From assembly GCA_019022495.1 (NCBI GenBank), contig JAFEKR010000007.1:682001-746000 (forward strand): DNA of 64,000 nucleotides, given 5' to 3'. The notes below the pieces were generated by a model. It was not told the origin of the DNA. It saw only the letters and a program-made list of their open reading frames with translations, and made no database searches. The first letter of the stretch is position 1, and the number at the start of each line of letters is the position of its first letter. Source of the stretch: Epichloe hybrida (taxonomy: Eukaryota > Ascomycota > Sordariomycetes > Hypocreales > Clavicipitaceae). Of the stretch, positions 25,748 through 40,525 are shown piece by piece. The position numbers and the translations under genes are program-made.

Positions 25748-26125
25748 TTTGATGGCCAGCAACGTTGGGTGTCCCCGTTGAAACAATGAGCCTTCACGTA
25801 GTATTTGATGGCCGGAGCACTAATACTGAGAAAGCCATTTCCATAGGCTTTCAAAGCTTGGTGAACGTTCACTTTAATCCACAGGGTATGTCGCGAGAAA
25901 AAGGGTGAATGATATCACGTGACAGTGAATGTAGACGCGGTCGCGTTTACAGCTCCACACTATTGTCCTTCCTACAGCAGCTTCATGTTGAGTGAAACGA
26001 TCCTGGTCTCTATCAAGACCCTCGAAAACGACGGATGTTCATTTCTCGAAGGATTTTCTTCGCCAAAATTTGAAATAACATCTGTAGGCAGATGATTTTC
26101 GTGTATTTGAGGAGCCAGCACAACA
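25748..26125. other. Divergent promoter region between COQ2 and the JmjC gene
   Basis: About 380 bases with no open gene. A TGATATCACGTGAC word near 25911 contains a CACGTG E-box. Confidence 0.5.
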
Positions 26126-29100
26126 ATGCCAACATCACTTCACCCTCAGGCAAAGTTCGACCCTTTGCCTCCGGATTTAGATCTTCATGGTTTGATAGAT
26201 CAGACCCCAAATTTCAAATGGGTCCAAAGAGTCTCAAGACATCAAATTCGAAGCCTCGGTCAGCTAGAGTTCGAAAAACTCATCAAAATACACGTTGTTG
26301 ACGGCGGCAAACCGCTCGTCATCGATGGCTGGGATGCGGTGTTACCGAAGTGGCTGTTTAATGCCAAGTGGTTAGAACAGACATATGATAAGAAGCGTAA
26401 GTTCGCCATGATCCCTCGATCGACCACCACTGACTTTTGTAGAGGAGAATGTGCGTGATATTTCAGCTGGCAATGATATACCAATGACAACTGGGCACTA
26501 CCTGAGATCCATGGAGCAATTGACGAACCAATGGACTCCGCAAAATTTCAGAGATGAACGCCGGCAAAGGCTCTATCTCAAAGACATTGATTGCCCAGCC
26601 GAGTGGCGAGACTTCCTACAAAAGACCTTGCACCCTAATTTGTTTTACTTGAACGAAAATGTGACGATGCATGTATCATCTGATACGACGCAAGGACAAC
26701 AAACAGTTGCGCATCACGACTCTTATGAGAAATCCGATGAAATCGCGCTAGCCCCTGCAGGTGACTTGATGTCAAGTCTACCAGAAAACATGCGGGCGCA
26801 AAACCTTATGTGTTACATTGGTCACGAAGGTACATACACACCAGCTCATAGAGAGATGTGTGCATCTTTAGGCCATAATATCATGGTTGAGGCGTCGGAC
26901 GCCAGTCATGGCGAAAAGCCAGGCAGCTCTATCTGGTTCATGACGGAGAGTAAAGATCGTGATGTGGTGCGCGAATACTTCTTGTCAATGTTGGGCCACG
27001 ACATCGAAATTGAGAAACATTTCGCACAAGTCAATGCCTGGAAAAAGGCTCCCTTTGATGTATATCTCGTCAATCAGCGGCCTGGTGACTTCATAGTCAT
27101 ACCTCCACTTGCGGCCCACCAAGTCTGGAACTCTGGTACCCGAACGATGAAAGTGGCTTGGAACCGTACAACCCCCGAAACACTTCGACTTGCGCTGCAT
27201 GAAGCCCTTCCGAAAGCAAGATTGGTATGTCGCGATGAACAATATAAGAACAAAGCGATAATATATTTCACTCTTGAGAAATACTTCGACGCATTGAAGG
27301 AAATGGAAAGACGGGAAGAAGCTACGCAAACGAGTTTCCTAGGTATCGGCCGTGATATCGTCAGAAGTTCCCCTCGTGCGAAGCAATTATTGCGAGATTT
27401 CAAGGCATTATTCAGTCTTTTCGCAGAAGTTCTGATGGACGAGACCTTTGCCTATAAAGAGAAGCAGGTAGAGATGCTACCCTTCGACTCAAGTGTCACT
27501 TGCTCGTACTGCAGATCGAACATCTTCAACCGCTTTCTTACTTGTAAACACTGCCTCAGAACTCTGGCGAACGGTGACGAGGATGCCTATGATGTATGCA
27601 TGGAATGCTATGCGATGGGGAGGTCATGCGCATGTGTGTCTGGCCTTCAGTGGTGCGAGCAATGGGCTTGGTCGTTTTTGATCGAGAAATACGAAGTATG
27701 GCGTGAAATGGTCATCATCAACGATGGCTTCATCGATTTGCATAGCTCGCCGCCGCCATTCGAACTGCTTAGACAAAATACAGGAAAAAAATCTGTGGCA
27801 CAGATATGCCAGGAGGCTCTCCTCAGACGGCCTTGGAGGGATGTATCCAAACCAGATTATGCCAAAGAGCCAAGCGATTCTGACCGTGGAAGCACCGACG
27901 GTAAATCGAAGAAGAAGATCAAAAGAAAAGAAAAAAAAGGTTCAGTTCGAAGATGCCATGTATGCTGTCACAAGGATTACAGTTACCGGGTTCATCAGTG
28001 TTCTAATGAGGAATGTGCTGAAGCATACTGTTACGGCGTCCTCTACAGAGCTTTTGATACGCTGCCCCAGGCTGTCCTACAAGATGAAAACTGGCAATGT
28101 CCCAAGTGTTTGGGGATTTGCAATTGTGGGCATTGCCGTCGCGCAGGCAATACCAACCCTTATACTCCTAAGAACACGTCTCTTGGCCTCGACACCAGAC
28201 CGATTGCTGACGACAGAAGCGTTGAAGCGCTCGTTGACTTCCGCGTACACAATCTTTCGTGGCTCAAGGCGGCTGGGGAAGAAGGTCGCAGCAAAGACAG
28301 CAGAAGGATGCAACGCTTGCGGCAACAGGCTGCCAACGCCAAGGCACAAAGTTCAATTGACAGAATCAATACCGAGACAGATGACCATGAGGATGCGGAC
28401 GGTCGCCAAAAAGAAATCACATTGTCGACGCCCAACGCGATCTCGAACAATACCAATGATGCTAGCAAAATGCAAGGAGTCGGTGAACTTCACGTGGCCT
28501 CGGATGCACATAGCAATGCAGGCGCATTAGACGAACGATCAGAGCCGGCTCCTGGTGTGTCGGGGCGAAATGCAACTTCACATGATGGCGAGTCTTCTTA
28601 CCCTGACCCACTGGTCTGCTCGAGCTTTGGAATAGGGATGGGATATTACGAACAAGACGATACGCCCGACAAGATTTTGTTTGATCCCTACAAACTTCCA
28701 TCTGCTCGTGCGGTGACACTTGATGATTTAGAAGTGCCCGATTCTGTAAGAAAGTCCATTCGTGCGCGCAAAAGGAAGGCAAAGCGCGACAACGAGGATC
28801 CAGATTTCACACTAGGAAAGTCCAGTCACAAAAAAATTCGATCATCGAACAACGCACATGTAATGGACAACGTGGATCCAGCTCTTTCTGAATTCAGTCC
28901 CTACATAGTGCCTTCCATACCAAACAAAGGGCAAAAGAGCATCGAACAATCAGAAGAGAATTTGGCTTATGCGAGTAGTGCAGTGACCCAGGCGTGTCCG
29001 TCAGTCGTACGTTATGATGCGCCCCATGAGCCTTCACTTCGACATGCGAGGCCAATGACATCATATGTCGAAGATGATGACGTGGATGTTGAAGGTGATG

Positions 29101-30353
29101 ATGTGGACGTTGGAGCAGAATATGATCACGATGTTGATGAAGAAGTCAACCGTGCTGCACTTGCACTCGACAGCGCCGACCGCATCCATGACACCGCCAA
29201 AGACGGGCTATCGGATGGCGCCAATCTACAACCTAAGTTGGATATATTCGGGACAACTCAGTTGTTGCAGAATACTTCGATTCCAGCACGTGGGATAAGA
29301 AAGCGTGGTCGACCATCACGACGACAGTCTCAGGGTCGACAGCCGACGAAATCCCATGGGACACCAGTGTTGTCAGAAGAGCTAGGCACGTTTCCCATCG
29401 CTAAGCGTCCGCGAGGCCGACCAAAAAAGGGGTTTTTGTCTTCTATTGTTCGCTCGGGAACATCAGAAAATGACAGACAAATATCTTCTTTGAAAGATGA
29501 AACGCGCCCGAATATATTGTCTGCATCGAGGACTACCGCTATCACGACTCGGTCTCTCGATGTTCAGTCCTGGCCTGACCATGCATCACGGAGAAAAAAC
29601 TTAAGTGTGACCCTACGAAGTGCCCCCTGTGCGACAGAACCAAGAGATAGGAAATCAGGTGCCTCAGATAATAACACCAAAGTGACTGCACAACATGGAA
29701 TTGCAGGTGGAGATCACTCGCAGACTCAACCCTCTCGTACGAGGGGCAAAACCTCCGACAAAGCATCGACAGTCCCTATTCGCCAACAATTCATGTCAAT
29801 GGCAGAAAGATGTGCACTAAAGGGCAAAAGGTTTAAACTTGGGAAGCGACAAGAGGCGGACAATCTGCCTTTGAGTGAAAATCGAAGCAGGCGCACTTCG
29901 CTACGTGACCATGAACCCAAAGCGGGTGTTTTGTCTCGGATGCAATCTCCAGGGCAGGATCAGCAAGAGCTTGAGCATCAGGATCGGCCTTCATCACCAC
30001 CAGGACAGAACGCAGCAAGCGTTGCTCAAACGCAACAAGAGAACTTTGCTGGACTGGGGCCTTCCAGCAAGCATAAGACAGTAGTGAGATTGTCGAATCA
30101 AGTGCCCGGCGAGGATGAGTATCAGAGCTTTAGCGATATGAGTCATGCTGCACCGTCCAGTGACGATAGTGACGACAGTGACGACAGTGATATTCCTGCT
30201 AAATGCACAAGTGTCTCGCGGCCAGCTGCTTCTCAGGTCGGTGAAGTTGGAGAACGAAAATTGGGACAAGGCGTCGGCAGAGGCAGAGGCGCAGGTCGAG
30301 GCAGGGCCCGAGGCAGAGGTCCGGGTCGAGCCAGAGGAAGGACGGCGAAGTAG
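26126..30353 (+). CDS. Large JmjC-domain protein with CXXC-type zinc fingers and AT-hooks
   Basis: Exon 26126-26396 joins 26443-30353 to encode 1393 residues. Residues about 195-345 form a JmjC domain: YIGHEGTYTPAHREMCASLG, with an H-x-E iron-ligand pair, then PGDFIVIPPLAAHQVWNSG with the distal histidine. Cysteine-rich modules follow at about 440-490 (CSYC...CKHC...CMEC) and about 590-660 (CHVCC, CSNEECAEAYC, WQCPKCLGICNCGHCRR), the latter resembling zf-4CXXC_R1. The rest is disordered with acidic runs, AT-hook cores (KRGRPSR, KRPRGRPKK) and a GR-rich tail. Proteins of this plan are thought to be nuclear histone demethylases or DNA-targeting factors. The substrate is unknown; H3K9 is only a guess from KDM3-like relatives. 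Confidence 0.88.
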
Positions 30354-31394
30354 TCAAGCCAGCAGCACACAAGTATGGAACCCACACCTGGCCGTTGGCC
30401 ACGACTGGTCCGTACTTGTATAGAAGGTCAGGTTTAATCTATGAACCTGACATTTTATCCCCTGGCCCCCAAGATGGCCTCAAATTGACACTCGACTATT
30501 TCAGATGGACCTTGTACAAATACGCTTTGCCGGCCATGTGTCTTTACACAGTCAGGCCAGAGACTCCTTGCTGTATCTATATCTTAGAAAGAAAAGCGCC
30601 AAGAAGGAATGACTTAACACATCATTATAGAGAGGAAATCAAGTGTAAGACTACGTTTGTGTGGACGTCTGCCTACCACATTTTCATTGTCCAGGATCAG
30701 AGCCCTTTTCACTATATTTAGACAGATAACTTTGTTTGAACCAGGGTGTTCTAATCGTTCTGCTCTCTCTAGAGGGTAAGAGGTTTACCATCTATAGAAA
30801 TGTTTCTGTGTGATGAAAGGCTTGATTGCCCAATGGCACTTGACCTGGTGCGCGGAATGTCCTTGATATCTCGATAAGTCGTTTTTGTCATATCCGCAAT
30901 GCCTGCCTCCCATACTAATCCCCGACCCGACCCGACCCGAGTACCTAGTCAGGCAGTGTTCACCATTTAACGAGTTACTTCGCACGTACTTTACGCCCGG
31001 AAACCTGATAATTTTGGAATATGTTTTTGATGCCAGTATACACATCGTTCACGGCCCCGATAGCCCAAATTACGTGGACACAAATCAGTCCTGCAACCAA
31101 TAACCCGATGATTATATGTCAGCGGCCCAAAAAACCATGAGCGCAAAGGAATGAATTATGGGGTAAAAGGAACATTTTATATTACAAAGTCAGGAAAAAA
31201 TAAGCAATGGCTTAAAGTGGCTAAACTGGCTTCCAGGACGCATCAACGCACGTGGACTGTGTCATGTACATGTAAGTGGATGGTTCGTAAATGGCAACCG
31301 GCGTGGGCTCCTTCGACGTCGCCGCCTCGCTTCATCGCCTCAAAGCTTCCGAAAATCGTTCCGAGCGACACATTTTCGTTCGACATTTGCCTTC
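30354..31394. other. Intergenic, 1 kb, with a short CCCGA repeat
   Basis: No gene recognised. Four tandem CCCGA units occur at about 30923-30942. Confidence 0.5.
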
Positions 31395-33351
31395 ATGCTG
31401 GAACTTTTGGCCCTCCTCTTGGGGGTAGGGGTATCGCCGCCAAGCATAATGGCAGAGGCGAAGTCAACTTGGCCGGTGGGCGTTAAGGATATCGACACAA
31501 GTTGGCATGCGCCTGCAAAGGCACAAGTTAATAACCTCACGGGAGCCATTCATTCTAAAGGCGTTTATGGCTTCATTTACAACTCTTCAAATACACCTGA
31601 TGTCGAATATGGGACCTATAATTGGTGCAACATGCCGCATGTTCGACCACTAGAGTATGTTCGATCTGACGAAGAGTTTGAAATGCGATATGTTGAATTG
31701 GTATGTCTCACAAACCCATATCGTTTTGCTTTGTATAACTGCTAGCTTGACACCCGCGGTTTCGCTTACCTGATGTTGATTATCTAAAGGTTCAACGTCA
31801 CCATAAAAGAACATGTTATGCTTCCAACGCCTTTCCGATTGAACCTGATCAATGGAACTGCGACGATGCACATCTATTTATCTATGGGAAGCCTCTGCAG
31901 GCCAAAGACGCTACGTCTGTTTTTCGCCAGGGATATACTTCTCTAAATAACCCCTTCGTCCCATCTGGCTGGGTAGGGAGCTGTAGTTTCCCTCAGATTA
32001 CCGCTGGTGGCCTTCGAGACTCCTGGCAGCATGGAGCAGATCTTTATGCCGTCTATCATGGGCTATTGGGGTTTCTCCCCGCAAAGCATGACGACTATAG
32101 ATCTGTTGTCAGATATCGTGTCACTAATAATATAATTACCAGTCAGGTTGCAGGCATGGTTATTAATGGAATGTGGTCAACAAGCGATCCTTCCCCACTT
32201 CTTGTCCAGGTAAGTTGAGGTCCCATGGCTTCTTTGGGCTGTATTTGTATTCCTTTTTACAAACTCACATATTTATCTATCAACGGTAAGTTGATTGGGG
32301 ACTACGGATGCTGATCAAGCTTTCAAATTAGGCAGTTGGAGTAGATAGCTTGGAACCGCAGTACCCTTGCAGCACGGCGGATTATCTCTTCAAGTCAATC
32401 AAGTCAAATGGCAACCCGGATTGGAAGGAGCATCTAGAATTATCAAATGATTTCTTCCATGCCCTCGATGATGTCTCTGGGGTACCCTCCAATGATGGTG
32501 GTTTTCATGCTTCCTTTGATCATTACTATGACAATCTTTCTGCGCGCCAATGTCACGAGAAGCCTTCGCCATGTAAGCTTATGGAAGGTCCAAATATCAC
32601 TTCATGTGTCTCGCAGGCACTCACCGACTCTGTCTACCGGATGGGAAACTGGGAATACAGCCACATTTATCGAGATCACCCATTATCACTTCCGGCCAGT
32701 GTCTTGTCTCTCGGTGTCTGGATCGGCGAACTCGTCCAACATCTACGAGAAGTCATGGAAGGCCAGTCCAAAATTCGTTATTTTCATAACATTGCTCATG
32801 ACGGATCGGTCTCTCGCTTACTCTCTATCCTGCAGATTGATGAAATGGTTTGGCCGGGCATGGGGTCTGAAGTTGTGTTCGAGCTCTATAAGCGAAAAAG
32901 TTATGCGCCAACCCCTCGCCCAACAGGTCAAACAGAAGTAGGACGAGGTTGCAATCGGGACAAGTGCCTCCGTTACATGATTCGAAACTTTCCATCACTT
33001 GGCACTCTTTGTCACAATATAAGTACACCGCCGAACTTACCTCAACCTACTATACAGCCGAGGCCCTCTCAATGTCCAAACCAAAGCCGCCTGTCATCTG
33101 CCTGTGCATGCCTGCCCAGCCCGGCTTCCGCAGAAGCAACACCCACAGCGAAAAAGGCAATCGCTTCACGAACTTCTCTATCCAGTCCGTCGGGATTTTA
33201 CGTTCGTGTTCTTTTTAGTGGAAAAGTTCTGAAGTCCTCCAGCCCAACTCTTGGCAGCATAGATATGCTTCCAGTCGAGGTGCTGTTAGACTACCTAGAT
33301 GGTTTAGTTGGCAAAGGAGGCGACCTCATCAAGACCAAATGCCAAGCCTGA
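31395..33351 (+). CDS. Secreted histidine acid phosphatase
   Basis: Exons 31395-31700, 31800-32219 and 32332-33351 join to 581 residues. A signal peptide (MLELLALLLGVGVSPPS) precedes KGVYGFIYNSSNTPDVEYG. The catalytic motif reads R105-H-H-K-R-T; RHHKRT in place of RHGxRxP is usual for this fungal subgroup. The proton donor is in NIAHDGS (H398-D399). The domain ends with a GFYVRVLFSGKVLKSS strand and MLPVEVLLDYLDGLVG. Between FELYKRKS (about 432) and that strand lie about 80 low-complexity residues rich in Pro, Ser and Cys, absent from typical relatives. They may be an insertion or an unspliced intron that stays open. It likely releases phosphate from organic esters outside the cell; substrate unknown. 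Confidence 0.85.
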
Positions 33352-33499
33352 CAAGTCAGATTAATATTCTCGAAATGCTAGGCGACGATAAGGAACACGT
33401 TCTGATATGATATAGTAACTGGGCAGCCTGTGAGGCCAAACCATTATAGCAGCTTGACTTAAAGCTTATTTGTATTTCTGGTCGTTTTCGAAATCCCAA

Positions 33500-34912
33500 T
33501 CATATGACTAGTTCGATAGGTTGGCTAATCTGGATTTGCTTCTCTAATTCATCCCAGCGGCCGCTACGTTTCGTGTCAAGCTCTCGCAATTTTCCTAACC
33601 AGTCAGCTACTTGAGGCTGTTTCATCTGTTGTTGCGCATCTGTTCTCAACGTGTTTGCAGCCAGTGTATATTCTATGAGAGCTTCATATATCCATTTCAC
33701 ATCCAGGTAGTCTCTCAAAAGGTCCTTGATGAAGTTGACTTCCGCTTCAAGATATCTTTGCCGGTCTTGTGCCGAAAGATTATGCACGATTAGGCCCTGG
33801 CCATCAGCCCCTATTATGGCATGGACGAGATACTGATGATAGTACCATAAAGACTGATCTTCTGGGCCGACATTCAAAGCTTCATGTACAGTGAGAATTT
33901 CTGATCGAGTTGTTGAGTTAGTGAGCTTGGGGGAAACAAAGGGCTGTGGTTATATGCATATAAACTATACCTTCGTCCAGAAATAGTCGCCGGGCGTTCA
34001 TATCAGCACTCCTCTCATTCAGGAGGCGAGGAATCAGTTGACTGCGATTATGCCACGCTGAAAAGTTGGAAAGGTCCCCTTCGATCATCTTGGTCGTATA
34101 AGCGAATTCAGCTTCCACCATACTTGTGCCTCTAAGACTGGGACTTTCGAGCTGTTCCACTACATGACGTCGATAGCCCCAGGCGTGGAAGTTTCTGCGA
34201 TCTTTTTTCAGCATCTTTCCGACTAATGCCAGCTCCTCCTGCCATATAGCCCTCGAAGCGGTAGGCGACAGTCTCTCAATGGCTTGGTGAAGGATCCACA
34301 AGCGGTACTTCCAAATCCAGTAGCATTTGGGTAATTCCATCAATAAGGGTACGGTAAATATAAGCTCAGAGCGGATTGCTTCTTCATCACCAGACTGAGA
34401 GTCGCAGCAGTCTACTACGGCCACATGGCTTCGAATATCGCGTTGGGTTTTGCTGGTGTCGTTCCATTTTTTGTCTTGAGCCTGTAAGTATGGCGATCGC
34501 TGAGTGCGAAACGGCTTATTCTCATCTCGGCGCGATGTTGAGAGAATGGAAGACTTCAGACAGCGCCTTCGGACATTCCAGATTGTGTAGTGTTCTGGGT
34601 TAATACGCAGGAGTTCTGAGCTTAAATGAAAAGTTGTCTCGTCATACTGGGAGCTTGTTGTCTGGCATGATGAGTATCGTTAGCGACGAAACCAGGCTAA
34701 GATGCTCCAAGATTTATAAACGAACCCTCTGACGAACTTTTTGTTCCAGGTCTCTATACTGCTGGATTTTCTGGAGCTCCTGCTCTCGCTGCTCTTTCGT
34801 CCGAGGTTGCGTTGAGCGCGGCACGTTGTGCTATTCGCTATGCTGTCAGCCAGTCGCATCATGATTTATCCACTTTTGACGAGAGACCAGGAGACGGTCT
34901 TACGCTGGACAT
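33500..34912 (-). CDS. BET4: Rab geranylgeranyltransferase alpha subunit
   Basis: Subunit of type II protein geranylgeranyltransferase, which prenylates Rab GTPases with Bet2 and the Rab escort protein. Exons 34912-34904, 34830-34726, 34661-33971 and 33900-33500 join to 401 residues; exon 1 codes only for MSS. The second exon supplies the usual HNVPRSTQPRTKEQREQ start with a KIQQYRDLEQKV segment. PPTA repeats are plain: YTIWNVRRRCL, CYWIWKYRLWIL, NFHAWGYRRHVV and NFSAWHNRSQLI. The C-terminal helical region ends SQPIELVI. The nine-base first coding exon is unusual but fits both phase and the family N-terminus. Confidence 0.92.
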
Positions 34913-37666
34913 TGTGAGTGAAATTATGTTGTGACCGGCACATGAATCTGATAATCATGATCCAGGCTAGTTTGAGATCGTTTAAGCAATTTACGTGCCG
35001 CGAGCACTTGAGAGAAGTGGGGTTGGGCTGACGATCGTCCCACAAAACGAAGTGCTCTCTCGACCACTTCACCTTGTCTTGTAACCAACCCTACTTGTAG
35101 GCTGGCAGCACTCCGCCCCGCCGTGTTTCGATGTTAATCTAAGGAGTATGTAAACATGGCGCGATCGCTCTCACCAGATACTCATGATCTATTGTCATTC
35201 TTGCGGTATACGTTATTGAATTGGGGATCATGGCGTGTTCGGTTAACCCCGTCTCTTGTGGAGGGATTTGGTGGCAAAGAGCGATGAAAAGAGAAGATGA
35301 TGTAGAATTGCTATCTAGGAATTCAACAGGCAAAAGAGAAGCTATTATAGCTTCAAATCTATCAGCAATGAATTAAGGTCTTCAAGTGAAGCCTGCAATG
35401 AATTGCGATAGCAAACGCGATCGCAAACGCGATACGGGAAGATGCATCATCAAGCGAAGAATCTGACGATGTGATGCCTGAGGCTGCGATGTGAGGCTGT
35501 GATTCTCAACATCTCTCATCCGCATCTCTGCGGAATAGCAGCACGTAATTTCTTCAAGGTGACATCCCTTAGAGAGTGTCAAGCATGTGGACAGTCACGA
35601 TACCGATGTTACTCAGAATGCCAGCAGAGAAAAGACATAATTTACTGTTTTCCCCTGTCGGTCAGTATTCTATCCGCTCCAGATCTATTAAATGCCGAAG
35701 CGTAACAATAGACAATGTGCCAATAAATTATTACCACGAGACGAGAACTTGAGAAGGCTCCAGGTCCGTCACCTACTTCCAACTGTGACAAAAGCCAGCG
35801 CGTCGAGACATGTGCACATGAGCACAGTACAGTGCTCATCAGCTCATCACCAACCCGCTTAATTAAGCTTGATGGTTGCTTTCTGGCCTTGGCATGCGCC
35901 AGACGGGATGGCGGGATGTCCCCAGATTTCGACGAGCCTACGCACCTACCTCGTATGCAAGATATTACAAGAGCACAACGAACAAGGGACTGGTAACGTT
36001 GCAGGAGCAGGGGCACAAGCTATAACTCCACAGAGCTTCACAGATTGCCACTTGAATCACAATTCAGATGGAGAGATCGTACTGTCTGACGAATTGCAGG
36101 CTAAGCTTCATGTTACAAGTGAACAACACTGACCTATACCTGGTCTATGATAGCTTCAATGTAGCTTCATAGCTCAAATGCCCACACGTGAGCACGAAAA
36201 CTCGGTTGACGATATGCATGTGCCACAAAGGAACGCTCAGCAGGTTGCAATAAGGTCCGCAGGCAGGCCATGTAAGTGGCTTCACAAACCACCGGTCGAC
36301 CCCTTTTCTGTTCACATTTGAGGCACTTATATAACCCAGCCGCTGAAGCCCATGGATAAAATCCCTACCGAAATTGGGCAGGTATGGCTGTCTAGCAGCG
36401 GTTGAGATGGTGCCACTCTAAACCGCGGCACGGAGAACGCCAGAAAATAGACGGCGGCAAGGGTGTGGATTCATGGAATCATGGAATGTGGAGAGACATT
36501 AATCAGACTGTTAATCATTTCATTCTTCTATTGAATTGAAATGCGGTGGGCATTGAGTCAAACCCCAAGAAGCGTTGCTTTTGGGGAAATGGGGAAACTG
36601 TCTGCTGTCCAACTGGAACCCATTAAGTTCATTGAGAATATAGGAACGACTGGCCACTGCGATGAAAAGCTCGCCAAACTTAGTGGCGAAGATATTGTGC
36701 TTGCCTACCTGGGTATCTACTTTCACAGGGTTGATATCTGATATTCAGCTTTGCTGAAAATGTCAGCAAGCGGTGGCCAAGAACTCCGCAACTGGTCTGA
36801 ACGCGATGTGCCATCCATCGCGTATAACATTAGTGCCCAGCCCCCCGGATTCTCTTCCACATTCCTGGCCGAGGCGGCGCAGGTCCATGAATGAATGAAA
36901 AACCTTGAAGAGGTCAGCAGACGCATGCCAGTTGACTGACTCAGGCAATTCTTGGTATGGCGGGTACATATCGGCGCGTGGAGCAGGGGCATGTGGACTC
37001 GCTGTTCACCTCCTTCCTAACCAGTTCTAGACCACTGAACATCTCATCATCACCGCAGACCAGGTGGCTCGGTATCCTTGTCTTGGTACCTCCACCTTCG
37101 CCGTCCTTCGACATGCATCTACTGGGTCATCAGCTGTCTGCCAGGAGGAAGGTGCTGATAAAGAATGAGGGCTGTGGTGAACAACCCCCCCGTAAAACGC
37201 AACAGGCAAGACATATTTGACTTTCTACTTGGGGGTGAGCAATACGATTGCAAAACGACGCCTATTCGCAGAGCAATGCCTGCCCACGTACGAAAATTGA
37301 CAGATATCAAGCTTGCATGTGTACAATCTGGTGCTAAAGTAGGTGTAGCATCGACACGAAAAAACGGCTTGATATATGATCCAGCAACATCACCAACGTC
37401 GCCAGACCGTTGAAAAGGCTGTTGGAAAGGCCGTTGCAATACCGGATCACAGCTCAGTTGTCGGCCAACTTGACTCTGATCTTAGACGAGACGTGACCAT
37501 GCCACGTCTTTGTATAAGTAGGGATTCCGTCCCCGTCCCCTTTTTCGCTGTTGTAAAAAGCTTTCCCGCGCCTGTCAACCTTATCTCTTCCTTCTTGAGC
37601 CCTGGTGGCTCCCCATTGTAGGGTCAATATTACAGGTTTTCTCGTCAATACGATATCGTAAGCAAA
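34913..37666. other. Long gene-poor stretch, 2.75 kb
   Basis: No gene could be supported. Short imperfect repeats of GCAAACGCGAT occur at about 35407-35434. A TATA-like TATAAGTA at 37513-37520 and a CCCCT element at about 37537-37541 precede the chitinase start and are probably its core promoter and stress element. One minus-strand open frame at 36763-36969 has protein-like composition but no start context, splice partners or family match. Confidence 0.45.
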
Positions 37667-39170
<1,504 letters not shown>

Positions 39171-40525
39171 TTCTTGCTCTTGCCGCAAGTCTTCACCACC
39201 AAGCTCAGACGAGGATTTCTTTATTTTGCCAGTGCGTCATCTTCTCTTGCGCTATGACTTATTCTTTCTATTCACCATCGAATGTGGTTTCGCGAAAATC
39301 TTGAGATCCTACTCAGTCTACCGGCATTTACACCTTCATTTCTATCGTGCATATTTTATGTTAGCTGGGTAGTCAAACTAGATGCTGGGCTGCTTTGTTA
39401 TGTGTACATACAATAAAGCGTACATGAAGTAACTCATTCATTCAAGCATCAGAATGATGTGACTAAATTGCATCCATCGTAGGTCGAAACACTGAATATT
39501 CTTTTACAGCTGCGGAAGGCATTTAGCTTACAAATTCAAGTCGCGCTTTAATAAATAGTGGAAGTGGTCACGTCTGTGTACTTGCTCAGAGCAACAAGGG
39601 CCGCAGTACCAGAACTTGCGCTTTCCTGGGAAGAGAATGAGTGGCATGGCTCAGATAACTCGCGACACAAACGAGCGGTGTTTGTCTGCCGAGGTACATC
39701 AGATATTCTGACGTAGACAAAAGTGCTGCTGGTTATTCATTGTGCTTAGGAAGGTACACCGCAGCAACTCATACTCAAAATTGTAGGCAGCCAGTACTCA
39801 AAGTTTTTTTTGTGGACTGACGGAACTTCAAAACCTTCATTCTTTATACTACTATTCATCAGCTACAGGTCCTTCAAAATAATCATAACTTCTGACAGCA
39901 TAGCGACGTAAGTTGTTCATAAGCTTTGATGCTCCGCTCTGTGTTGATAATTTGGTATCAAATGATGCTAGCGTGATAGAAGAACCTTCCTCGGGGCTCG
40001 ACAGCACACATCTTTTTGTACAAAGTCTGACCGACCTTATAATCGCGTGGTTCAATTTGGTAATTGCTGGAATCAAGCATCCAAGTCACTTTCATGATGC
40101 CGCATCATAGCAAAGGCGTTTGTGCCGCAGAGAGCTATTAGCTGATTCTAGTCCAGCAGCCGAAAGAGCCAGGGCCTCATTGTGAATGATGAAACATTTG
40201 TCACGTCGTAAAACGGGTTCTCCAGCGGCCCCGAAGCTTCAGAGCATTCATACTCTCGAGCAGATACCAGACGCTTGCGTTCTTATTTAGCGGACACTCA
40301 TCGTCAACAACGTGAGGCGGAGGCCAACTGTGACGGCAAACATTTCTAGTTCTGCACTGACATGCGACTGTAGTATTGTTGCGATTTTCTGGTGTCCGCG
40401 CTGGCCAAAATCCCGATCCCACCATCTGTTTTGCATCTGTTCGTCTGGATTGGTCTCCTTCATTCAAGCCGATTGCTGATCCCGTGGACATCAGAAGATC
40501 GGGAGAAATCAGACTCTTGAAAAAG
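39171..40525. other. Intergenic, 1.35 kb
   Basis: No supportable gene. In the last 150 bases the frame of the AMA1-like gene is open upstream of its first ATG, so an unrecognised 5' exon could lie here. Confidence 0.45.

Noticed and set aside
27703..28530. 275-codon plus-strand frame inside the JmjC gene
   Set aside because: Out-of-frame shadow of the 1300-codon exon, which contains the zinc-finger motifs in the correct frame.
36763..36969. Minus-strand open frame with protein-like composition
   Set aside because: 68 codons, no family match, no partner exons, and no supporting promoter; left as intergenic though a gene relic is possible.
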